Of a stretch of 26,594 bases of DNA, positions 6,702 to 14,556 are shown one piece after another (the first letter of the stretch is position 1; every line of letters begins with the position of its first letter). The position numbers were made by a program, and so were the translations under genes. The notes below the pieces were generated by a model, which was not told where the DNA came from, made no database searches, and worked only from the letters and a program-made list of their open reading frames with translations. Source of the DNA: CAYNOZ01 sp964398955 (GTDB lineage Archaea; Methanobacteriota_B; Thermococci; Thermococcales; CAYNOZ01); the NCBI GenBank assembly GCA_964398955.1, contig CAYNOZ010000011.1, forward strand, positions 1 through 26,594, read 5' to 3'.

Positions 6702-7658
6702 ATGGTAAATTTAGGAGAAATGATTCAGAGTATAATTAATAATATTTATAGTAAGTTTGTATCAGGTTTATCTCCAGAAGTTTATTTTAATATTTTGGAG
6801 AAGTTGATTTTAACTGTGGTTATATTAGTTGTTGGGTACCTTATAGCTAAGAAACTTTCTAAAGTTGTTGATAAAAGCTCTAAAGGTAATTTGGAAGAGC
6901 ATAGGAAGAGTATTCTTACAAAAATTACTTATTACGGGGTTATGTTCTTAGCTGTGTTCATAGTTATTAGGAGTGTTCTTGGTACTTCCTTAAGCGGATT
7001 TTTCGCTGCTGCAGGTATAACTGGTATTGTTTTAGGTCTTGCTGCCCAGAAATCCATGTCTAACCTGATTTCAGGGATTTTCTTATTCGTTGATAGATCT
7101 TTTGAGATAGGGGATATGGTTGAAGTTAGCGGTCATACCGGTTATGTTCGAGAGATAACTCTTTTATCTACTAGGATTGTAAAATTCGATAATACTTTAG
7201 TTAAGATACCTAATGAAAGAATGTTTTCTGAAGATGTTAGAAATGATTCTAAGTTTGGGATAAGAAGAATGGATCTTGATATAGGTATTAGTTATGGTAG
7301 CAGTATTGATCAGGCTAGGAAAATAATTCTAGATATTTTAAATGAAGAAGATAGGGTTTTAGATGGACCTGAACCCACAGTGGTTGTAAAGGAATTAGAT
7401 GATTCAGCCGTTGTTTTACAGGCCAGGCCATGGATTGATCCTAAGGATTGGAAGGTTAAATTTGATTTAATTGAAAAAATTAAGAAGAATCTTACTAAAG
7501 AAGGTGTTGAAATACCTTTCCCTCATCATACTGTTTATTTGAGGGGAGAGTCTAAGAATTTAGATGTAGAGAAGGGTAAGAAATCAGATTTGGAGATTAG
7601 AGATAATAATTTTAATGAGGATGAAGATAAGTCTGAAAGTAAGGAAAATCAAAGTTAA
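6702..7658 (+). CDS. MscS-family mechanosensitive ion channel
   Basis: A 318-residue small-conductance mechanosensitive channel. Hydrophobic helices lie near residues 30-52 (LILTVVILVVGYLIAKKL), 75-95 and 98-120. The last is the pore-lining helix and carries the family's Ala/Gly pattern (GFFAAAGITGIVLGLAAQKS) followed by the beta-domain start FVDRSFEIGDMVEV. The C-terminal domain runs to about residue 285, then a charged Asp/Glu/Lys/Asn tail. Such channels release solutes on hypo-osmotic shock. The frame is open to a TTG at 6660, but ATG 6702 is preceded by GGTGG and the likely transcript start is downstream of 6660. The stop is eight bases before gltX. Confidence 0.92.
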   Translation: MVNLGEMIQSIINNIYSKFVSGLSPEVYFNILEKLILTVVILVVGYLIAKKLSKVVDKSSKGNLEEHRKSILTKITYYGVMFLAVFIVIRSVLGTSLSGFFAAAGITGIVLGLAAQKSMSNLISGIFLFVDRSFEIGDMVEVSGHTGYVREITLLSTRIVKFDNTLVKIPNERMFSEDVRNDSKFGIRRMDLDIGISYGSSIDQARKIILDILNEEDRVLDGPEPTVVVKELDDSAVVLQARPWIDPKDWKVKFDLIEKIKKNLTKEGVEIPFPHHTVYLRGESKNLDVEKGKKSDLEIRDNNFNEDEDKSESKENQS

Positions 7659-7666
7659 GTGGTAAG

Positions 7667-9385
7667 ATGAATGAGGATGTTAAGGATTCGATAAGGAAGT
7701 ATGTGTTGGTTAATGCTTTTGAACATGGTGGAGAGTCTGAGGTTAGTCCCGTTATGGGTAAAGTGATGGCTAATAATTCTGATTTAAATCCTAAAGATGT
7801 TATGCCTGTAATTAAAGATGAGATTGGGAGAGTGAATTCTCTTAGTTTGGAGGAGCAAGAATCTGAGTTAAGAGAAGAATATGAAGATTATTTTGAGGAG
7901 GAAGAGGAAGAAGAAGAGGAGGATTCGCTTCCTGAGCTTCCGAATGTAGATGAAGATGAGGGAGTTGTAATGCGTATGGCTCCTTTCCCATCTGGCATGC
8001 TCCATATTGGGAATGCTAGAATGGCTGTATTAAATGATGAGTATGTTAAAAGGTATGAAGGTAAGTTATTACTAGTGATTGATGATACTGCTGGTAGTGA
8101 GGAAAAAAAGCCGGTTGAAAAGGCTTATGAAGAGATACCTAGGGATTTAGAGTGGTTAGGAGTTGATTTTGATCAGATTATCTATAAGTCTGATCGTTTG
8201 CAGTTGTTCTATGATTATGCTGAAGAATTTTTGAAGAATGATTGGGCTTATGTTTGTACATGTGATTCTGAAACTTTGAGAGAGAATCGTAGAGAAGGGG
8301 TTGAATGTGAGCATAGAGATCAAAGTCCTGAAGAGAATTTGAGGAAATGGAATAAGATGTTGAAAGGAGAATACGGGGAGGGGGAAGCTGTAGTAAGACT
8401 TAAGACTGATATGCAATATGATGATCCTGCATTTAGAGATAGAGTGCTTTTAAGGATTTCTGAGCTTGATCATCCGAAAGTAGGGGAGAGTTATCATGTA
8501 TGGCCTATGTTAGAGTTTTCATGGGCTATTGATGATCATGAATTAGGGATGACGCATATTCTCCGTGGTAAGGATCTTGTAATGGAAGACAAGATGGAGA
8601 AGTATATGTGGGATTTACTTGGATGGGAGCATCCTGAAATACTTCATAACGGTTTGTTAGGAATTGAAGGGATAAAGATATCTACCTCTGATTCTAAGAG
8701 GAAGATTGATCAGGGAGTTTACTCTGGTTGGGATGATCCTAGGACTTGGTCTTTGAAGTCTTTAAAGAAGAGAGGTTTTGAACCTGAAGCGATTAGAAAT
8801 TTTGTTTTGTCGTTTGGAATGTCTGAAACTTCTGTTACTGTTCCTGTAGAGACTTTGTACACTGAAAATCGTAAAATTATTGATGATGAATCTGAAAGAA
8901 GATTTTTCGTGTCTGATCCAATACCTGTTGAAGTTGAGAATTTTGAAGATATAGATGGTAATGAGTTGGAAGTTGAGTTACTGAAGCATCCTGATAATCC
9001 TGATATGGGGAAGAGGAAGTTTGTTATAAGTTCAGAAGAGGATTTATATGTTTCGAAGAATGATTTAAATATTTTAAAAGATTCAGAAATGGTAAGATTA
9101 AAGGATCTGTTTAATATAGAGATATTAGAAGTAAGCGAAGATAAAATTAGAGCTAAATTCCATAGTATGGATTATGAGATAGCTAAAAATGAAGGATGTG
9201 AATTTATTCATTGGATTAATGAAGACTATAGGGAAGGAGAAGTAGTGATGGAAGATTCATCGAAGAAAAAAGGATTTTTTGAGAACGCAGATTACGAAGC
9301 GGGGCAAGTGCTTCAGTTTGAAAGATTTGGGTTCTGCAGGATAGATGAAACGGAACCGATCAGGGCTTACTTTGCTCATAGGTGA
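7667..9385 (+). CDS. gltX: Glutamyl-tRNA synthetase, archaeal type
   Basis: Class I synthetase of 572 residues that charges tRNA(Glu) and, in archaea using GatDE, also tRNA(Gln). The HIGH motif is LHIGNAR near residue 117 after RMAPFPSG, the zinc-like cluster is CTC...CEH near residues 200-216, and the KMSKS counterpart is ISTSDSKR near residue 340. The C-terminal half is the beta-barrel anticodon-binding domain of the archaeal/eukaryotic GluRS-GlnRS group. An N-terminal extension of about 100 residues contains nine consecutive Glu near residue 76. The ribosome site GGTAAGATG is weak but ATG 7667 fits. The stop overlaps the GGTGAT ribosome site of gatE, so the two genes are likely translated from one mRNA. 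Confidence 0.96.
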   Translation: MNEDVKDSIRKYVLVNAFEHGGESEVSPVMGKVMANNSDLNPKDVMPVIKDEIGRVNSLSLEEQESELREEYEDYFEEEEEEEEEDSLPELPNVDEDEGVVMRMAPFPSGMLHIGNARMAVLNDEYVKRYEGKLLLVIDDTAGSEEKKPVEKAYEEIPRDLEWLGVDFDQIIYKSDRLQLFYDYAEEFLKNDWAYVCTCDSETLRENRREGVECEHRDQSPEENLRKWNKMLKGEYGEGEAVVRLKTDMQYDDPAFRDRVLLRISELDHPKVGESYHVWPMLEFSWAIDDHELGMTHILRGKDLVMEDKMEKYMWDLLGWEHPEILHNGLLGIEGIKISTSDSKRKIDQGVYSGWDDPRTWSLKSLKKRGFEPEAIRNFVLSFGMSETSVTVPVETLYTENRKIIDDESERRFFVSDPIPVEVENFEDIDGNELEVELLKHPDNPDMGKRKFVISSEEDLYVSKNDLNILKDSEMVRLKDLFNIEILEVSEDKIRAKFHSMDYEIAKNEGCEFIHWINEDYREGEVVMEDSSKKKGFFENADYEAGQVLQFERFGFCRIDETEPIRAYFAHR

Positions 9386-9389
9386 TATA

Positions 9390-11273
9390 ATGGATAATGT
9401 TGATTATAATGAGTTAGGATTGAAAGTTGGTTTGGAGATTCATAGGCAGCTTGATACAAAGAAACTGTTTTCGCCTGTTCCAACGGAAGAAAGTGAGAAT
9501 GATATGGAAGTTAAAAGGAAACTTCGGCCTACAATGAGTGAGATGGGTGAAATTGATCAAGCGGCTTTAGAAGAAGTGAAGAAAGGTCGTAGATTTGTTT
9601 ATCACGGTAATAAAACGAAGCATGATTTAGTTTATTTTGATGAGGAACCTCCTCATGATCCTGATGAAGAAGCTGTAGAGACAGGTCTTCAGATTTCTTA
9701 TCTTCTTAATTCTGTTCCGGTTGATCAGATCCATTTTATGAGGAAGGTTGTGATAGATGGTTCTACTATTTCAGGTTTTCAGAGAACAGCTGTAATAGGG
9801 ACTAATGGAGAGATTGAAACTAGTTTCGGTTCGGTAAGGATTCCTTCTATATGTTTGGAGGAGGATGCTGCCAAGATTATTGAGAGATCCGGTAAAAGAG
9901 CTGATTATGATGTAGGAAGACTAGGAGTTCCTCTAGTTGAGATCACTACTGATCCAGATATTAGAAATCCGAAAGAGGCTAAAGAGGTAGCTTATAAAAT
10001 TGGTCAAGCTTTAAAAGCAACTAAAAATGTTAAAAGAGGGTTAGGGAGCATAAGACAAGACCTTAATATTTCTATAGATCAGGGAGCTAGGATAGAAGTA
10101 AAAGGTGTCCAGGATTTAGATTTGTTAGAAAAATTAGTAAGAAGAGAGGTTGAAAGACAAACTAACCTTTTAAAGATTAAAAAAGAACTAGAAAAAAGAG
10201 ATACGAAAATAGAGGATAATTATAAGGATGTTACTGAAATATTCCAAAATACTGATTCTGGAATAATAAAGAATCAAATAGAATCTAATGGAAAAGTTTT
10301 AGCCGTAAAGCTTCAAGGTTTCAAAGGGTTAATTGGAAAAAAGATTCAGCCTGATAGAAGATTAGGAACTGAAATGGCTGATAGAGCAAGTAAATTCGTA
10401 TCAGGTATTTTTCATAGTGATGAATTACCCGCTTATGGAATTAAAGCTGAAGAGATTGAAAAAGTAAGAGAAGAATTGGAAATAAATCAAAAAAGTAATG
10501 ATGCCTTCATACTAGTAGCAAATAAAGAAGAAACAGCAAAAAAAGCTTTAGAAGAAGTTACTAAAAGAGCAGAAGAAGCATTAGAAGGCGTACCTGAAGA
10601 AACTAGAAAAGCATTAGATAACGGAAATACAGAATATATGAGACCCTTACCCGGAGAAGCTAGAATGTATCCAGAAACAGATATACCACCAATAGAACTT
10701 AGAAAAGAAAGAAAAACCAGAATAAAAGAAAACCTTCCGAAAACACCTGAAAAACTTGTTGAAGAATTAGAATCAGAATACGGAATAGAAAAAGGACTTG
10801 CAAAGCAAATAGTGAATGAAGATCATGGCCAGGTCTTAGAAAAGATCGTTGATTTAGGACAGGACCCAACATTCGTAGCCTCATTCCTAACTGGGAAGCT
10901 GAAATCCCTAGAAAGAGAAGGATTTGAAATAAATAAAATAGAATCAGAAAAAATAATAGAATCATTTAAGATGTTAAATAACAAAAAAATATCTAAAGAA
11001 GCTTTAGAGGAGCTAATGAAAGGATTATCAAAAAGTCCAAGAGCAGAACCACAGGAAATAGCGGAAAAAAGAGATTTAAAATCTATGAGTGAAGAAAAAG
11101 TACAAGAAGTAGTTCAATCCATAATAGAAGATAATAAAGAAGAAATCGAGGACCAGGGCATGAGATCAATGGGAATGGTAATGGGTAGATCGATGGACAA
11201 GCTTAGAGGTAAAGCAGATGGAGAACTAGTGAATAAGGTAGTAAAAGAAGAAATACAGAAATTATTGAATTAG
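9390..11273 (+). CDS. gatE: Glu-tRNA(Gln) amidotransferase subunit E
   Basis: The kinase/transamidase subunit of the archaeal GatDE complex, which converts Glu-tRNA(Gln) to Gln-tRNA(Gln); the ammonia comes from GatD, not found in this window. The 627-residue protein has the GatB/E catalytic core (GLKVGLEIHRQLDT at residue 10, GVPLVEITTDPDI near 190, GSIRQDLNIS near 222). The GatE-specific AspRS-like insertion follows (GTEMADRASKFV...GIFHSDELPAYGI, about 340-365), then the helical linker and a YqeY-like tail that contacts tRNA. ATG 9390 has GGTGAT directly before it; the longer frame from 9345 overlaps gltX and is not needed. It ends nine bases from the convergent protease gene. Confidence 0.96.
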   Translation: MDNVDYNELGLKVGLEIHRQLDTKKLFSPVPTEESENDMEVKRKLRPTMSEMGEIDQAALEEVKKGRRFVYHGNKTKHDLVYFDEEPPHDPDEEAVETGLQISYLLNSVPVDQIHFMRKVVIDGSTISGFQRTAVIGTNGEIETSFGSVRIPSICLEEDAAKIIERSGKRADYDVGRLGVPLVEITTDPDIRNPKEAKEVAYKIGQALKATKNVKRGLGSIRQDLNISIDQGARIEVKGVQDLDLLEKLVRREVERQTNLLKIKKELEKRDTKIEDNYKDVTEIFQNTDSGIIKNQIESNGKVLAVKLQGFKGLIGKKIQPDRRLGTEMADRASKFVSGIFHSDELPAYGIKAEEIEKVREELEINQKSNDAFILVANKEETAKKALEEVTKRAEEALEGVPEETRKALDNGNTEYMRPLPGEARMYPETDIPPIELRKERKTRIKENLPKTPEKLVEELESEYGIEKGLAKQIVNEDHGQVLEKIVDLGQDPTFVASFLTGKLKSLEREGFEINKIESEKIIESFKMLNNKKISKEALEELMKGLSKSPRAEPQEIAEKRDLKSMSEEKVQEVVQSIIEDNKEEIEDQGMRSMGMVMGRSMDKLRGKADGELVNKVVKEEIQKLLN

Positions 11274-11282
11274 ATTTCTTTT
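11274..11282 (+). terminator. T-run between convergent gatE and protease gene
   Basis: Only nine bases, TTTCTTTTT, separate the two stop codons. A T run of this kind suits archaeal termination of the plus-strand unit. Confidence 0.35.
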
Positions 11283-12641
11283 TCAAAATCCATTTGATAT
11301 CCATATAGCCTTCGGTGTGAAGGTTATTATGAATAAAATAGCTGCAATTAAAGCTATTATTTTCCTTTTTCTTGATATATTATCAATTTCATTTAAAGCA
11401 CCTGGATGTCCTGCCCTACTCATGAATATCAATAATACTCCCCATATAATGTATATAGGAGAAATTGGTAGTTCTACCATATCCCCTGGAAGAAAGAAGG
11501 TTAAACCAGTTGCTAGCAAGAATATTGATATTCCCTTTGATAGTAAATCATGTATTCTCTCTCCAAGAACTACTCTTGCTATGTGACCACCGTCCAATTG
11601 GGCTACTGGCATTAAATTAAGGCTTGTGACGAAAAGGCCTACCCACCCAGCTATTGCTATAGGATGAATTAATAGTATATGATCTTCAGGTACAGTAACG
11701 AGCAGTTTTTGCAGACCTAGGAATAGTAAGTTATCACCGAATAGTATACCTCCCTGTGTTGATATTTGAGAAGCTGGCACTATAGTTGATAGAGAAAGAC
11801 CAATTATTGTAACTGGAATTGCTACAATAGCTCCTGAAATCGGTCCTGCTGCTCCAACGTCTATTGCAGCATCTTTTGTAGGTATAGGGTCCTTCATACG
11901 GATTACTGCACCCATAGTACCTATTATATTGGGGAAGGGTATAAAGTAGGGAAATGTGGCGCTTATATTGTGCTTATAAGATAAGATTTTGTGTCCCATT
12001 TCATGGGTTCCTAGTATAGCAAGAAGTGATACTGAGAAAGCTACTGCGTTAAATATTGGACTTCCTTCTACGTATGGATTTCCTGCTGATAAACTGTAAC
12101 CTGCTAAAAGAGTGGATCCAATTGTAATTAGGAAAAGAATTACGTTAATCATCGAGTTGTATCCTTCATCCTTCTCTTTTGGTGCTACTATAAGTTTTAA
12201 TCCGTTTTTTTCTCTTATTGCAGGTATTTTATTTATTTTTTTAAATTCATTTACAATTTTTTCAAAATTACTTTCTTTAACATTAATTATATCAAATATG
12301 AAGACGTCCTCTTCTTTTCTAATTCTTTTAAAATCATAAAATTCTTTAACCTTATTCTTAATCTCCTCCGGTGGCTCCACTTCCTCACCACCAGTGATCT
12401 TAACCTTAGAAGGATTAACAGTTTCATCAGATGAATCAGAAGACTGTTTCTCAATAAACCTCTTATTCTCATCCACATCAGATTCATTTTCTACAGATTC
12501 ATTTTCCGTGTCAGATTCCAGAATTCTAACCTGTATTAAATTAGATCCGCAATTAGGGCACTCATCTTTAAGAACAGGATCATTACTTTCTTTTACAACC
12601 CTTTCATCGCAGTTTTCACATTCATATTCTGAACGAACCAT
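11283..12641 (-). CDS. Site-2-protease family membrane metalloprotease (M50) with N-terminal zinc ribbon
   Basis: An intramembrane zinc protease of 452 residues. The first 40 residues hold two CxxC knuckles (CENCDE and CPNCGS), a zinc ribbon. An acidic linker follows, then a soluble domain to about residue 160, then about six membrane helices. The catalytic HExxH is THEMGHKI near residue 215, and the third ligand lies in NLMPVAQLDGGH near residue 345. The layout resembles the EGY1-like branch of S2P proteases. Substrates are unknown. The start codon overlaps the stop of the AcnX small-subunit gene by one base (TAATG), so this protein is translated from the AcnX message. Codons shift from T-ended to A-ended along the gene. 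Confidence 0.9.
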   Translation of the reverse strand: MVRSEYECENCDERVVKESNDPVLKDECPNCGSNLIQVRILESDTENESVENESDVDENKRFIEKQSSDSSDETVNPSKVKITGGEEVEPPEEIKNKVKEFYDFKRIRKEEDVFIFDIINVKESNFEKIVNEFKKINKIPAIREKNGLKLIVAPKEKDEGYNSMINVILFLITIGSTLLAGYSLSAGNPYVEGSPIFNAVAFSVSLLAILGTHEMGHKILSYKHNISATFPYFIPFPNIIGTMGAVIRMKDPIPTKDAAIDVGAAGPISGAIVAIPVTIIGLSLSTIVPASQISTQGGILFGDNLLFLGLQKLLVTVPEDHILLIHPIAIAGWVGLFVTSLNLMPVAQLDGGHIARVVLGERIHDLLSKGISIFLLATGLTFFLPGDMVELPISPIYIIWGVLLIFMSRAGHPGALNEIDNISRKRKIIALIAAILFIITFTPKAIWISNGF

Positions 12642-13054
12642 TATCCTTCATCACCCTTAATTATCAATTCTCCATTATCAGCATCCACAGTAACTGTATC
12701 TCCACTATTTAAATCCTCTACATCAATACCGCCAATCATAGGAATTTCAGAAATAATAGAACCTACAGCCACTATAGTTTCAGTTCTATTATTTATTATA
12801 GCTTTCGGAGCCTTACCATTATCTTTCAACTGATATATAACGTATGAACCTACAGTAGAACCCTTACCGTATGGAAAAGCAAGAATCTTACCGGAAATAC
12901 TTTTTCCCTTCAGATCATTCCTAGGGTCCTGAATAATACCAGTCTCCGGATCAACACCACCAAGAAATGAAATCGGCTCCATCGAAACTAATAGTTCACC
13001 AGTAGCCTTACCTTCTGTAATCTTCTTCCCCTTGATAATTCTTTCGCTAACCAT
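12641..13054 (-). CDS. Phosphomevalonate dehydratase small subunit (AcnX small, DUF126)
   Basis: The 137-residue swivelling domain of the AcnX-type aconitase superfamily. With the large subunit it dehydrates (R)-5-phosphomevalonate to trans-anhydromevalonate 5-phosphate in the modified archaeal mevalonate pathway to isoprenoid lipids. Family motifs are SFLGGVDPETG near residue 30, and FPYGKGSTVGSYV near residue 65 with the conserved Ser. ATG 13054 has GGAGG six bases upstream; the longer frame reaching 13096 lies inside the large-subunit gene and is not needed. One base separates it from the large-subunit stop, and its own stop overlaps the protease start. Confidence 0.93.
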   Translation of the reverse strand: MVSERIIKGKKITEGKATGELLVSMEPISFLGGVDPETGIIQDPRNDLKGKSISGKILAFPYGKGSTVGSYVIYQLKDNGKAPKAIINNRTETIVAVGSIISEIPMIGGIDVEDLNSGDTVTVDADNGELIIKGDEG

Positions 13055-13055
13055 A

Positions 13056-14231
13056 TTAATCCTCCACCATTGATAATAAGTTCTTAATACTGTCAAAAAT
13101 TACCTTTTTATTATTCATAGTTGGCAAATATTCCGCAGCTTTACCAGAATTAGTTCCAATTACTTTATAATTTTCTAATGGGGCAACAACTGGACATGTG
13201 TCTGTTATTACAAGACCTCCCTTTTCCTCAATCTTCTCCACATAACCTTGCTTAGAAGCTAACTCCTTAACCCCGCTACTAGTTGAAACCCAAAGATCCG
13301 AACTCAATCCACTAATATTCTCAATAAAATCAGAAACTTCCCTAATCTCTTCTAAAGAAGCATGAGGACAACCTACATAAATCAAATCAGGCTTATCTTC
13401 ATCCTTTCTAAATTCTAAATCTTCTCTCTCAATTTCAATTACTTCCAAATCATCACGAATAGCATTCTCCCATTCAGGAGTCTCCTCCTCCACATGATAA
13501 AGAGCAACAGAACCAGAAGCAGCCATAGCAGCCCCTAAAATCTTCCCATGATCAATACTAGGCAATCTCAAATCCTTGAAATATGGGATACCATCACCAA
13601 CTATATCCCCAACCTCAATTCCAATTCCACTGAATTCAGACATATCAGAAGGCTCAAAATTAATCTTAATAATTTTAGTAGCTTTTCTATTCTCCTTAAG
13701 ATGCAAACCGTATTCAGGAACCTTACCAATAATAGAAGCAGCTAAAGAACTAGGACCACCCTCCCGATTAGTTCTCGCACCAATAATAGAATTCGCAAAA
13801 CTAACAGCAGAAGATTCAGCCCAAGCCAAATGATCACCGAACTTAGGCAGATTACCAGACAGATACGGAGTACAAGTACAAGTCAAAGTAACATCCATCT
13901 TCTTAAAAGCATCAATTACCCTTTCCTGCTTATCAGCAAAATCTTCATCAATCTTCATCTTACCCCAATTAGACAAATCCATCCCAGCAGGATTCAAAGT
14001 AGTTGGAACAGACACCTTAGCCCTTTCATCTTTAGAAAAATCCTCAATAAATCTTAAACCGGCCTCACCAACAGTTTTATAGGAAACACCTGAAATCTGA
14101 GCACTTTTAACAGGAATCAATCTATCCGCATCATAAATATCTCCTAAAGTAGTTAAAATCTTCATAGCCTTCTGCATTGCTTTACCTTTCTCACCTTGAA
14201 CAATACTCTCCTCTTCCCCAGTCAGATACAT
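13056..14231 (-). CDS. Phosphomevalonate dehydratase large subunit (AcnX large, DUF521)
   Basis: The 391-residue catalytic subunit of the AcnX enzyme that acts after mevalonate phosphorylation in the modified archaeal mevalonate pathway; it needs an iron-sulfur cluster. Conserved blocks are visible: MYLTGEEE at the start, CTCTPYLSG near residue 123, GARTNREGGPSSLAASIIGK near residue 151, VGCPHAS near residue 290 and TDTCPVVAP near residue 347. The Cys residues in the first, third and last of these are cluster-ligand candidates. Start ATG 14231 is preceded by GGTG five bases away; the frame extends ten residues further without a better site. It heads a three-gene operon with the small subunit and the site-2 protease. 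Confidence 0.94.
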   Translation of the reverse strand: MYLTGEEESIVQGEKGKAMQKAMKILTTLGDIYDADRLIPVKSAQISGVSYKTVGEAGLRFIEDFSKDERAKVSVPTTLNPAGMDLSNWGKMKIDEDFADKQERVIDAFKKMDVTLTCTCTPYLSGNLPKFGDHLAWAESSAVSFANSIIGARTNREGGPSSLAASIIGKVPEYGLHLKENRKATKIIKINFEPSDMSEFSGIGIEVGDIVGDGIPYFKDLRLPSIDHGKILGAAMAASGSVALYHVEEETPEWENAIRDDLEVIEIEREDLEFRKDEDKPDLIYVGCPHASLEEIREVSDFIENISGLSSDLWVSTSSGVKELASKQGYVEKIEEKGGLVITDTCPVVAPLENYKVIGTNSGKAAEYLPTMNNKKVIFDSIKNLLSMVED

Positions 14232-14261
14232 ATTGACACCATAAAGTAAATTTAAATTCAA

Positions 14262-14511
14262 TATAAGATCAAATAATTAGATCAAAAAAACCTTACCAAA
14301 AACTAACTTACCGCACTATTAACAATATAATCATCCCTTAAATTATAAACTATCGATCAAACTTATTTTCCGAAAAATCATTAAGATAAATATTTCAATA
14401 TATTCCCTATAATTTTTGTGATTAACAAAGTTTTTAAGTTTTAAATGGGAATTATTTATAAAAGTTCGATAATTATAAAATTTGATAAAAAGGATAATTA
14501 TTAAATTACCA
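14262..14511. other. Divergent intergenic region between AcnX operon and PIN-ATPase gene
   Basis: About 250 very AT-rich bases with no gene seen. It must hold the leftward promoter of the AcnX operon; a clear single TATA element could not be picked on that strand among the A/T runs. Confidence 0.4.
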
Positions 14512-14522
14512 TTTATTTAAAA
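14512..14522 (+). promoter_or_regulatory. TATA box upstream of the PIN-ATPase gene
   Basis: TTTATTTAAAA lies about 27 bases before position 14544. The transcript would begin immediately before AGGTGA (14546-14551), so the mRNA either has a very short leader or is leaderless from the GTG at 14548. Confidence 0.4.
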
Positions 14523-14556
14523 GTTTAGTACATTTAAGTTTTTTTAGGTGAGTTAT

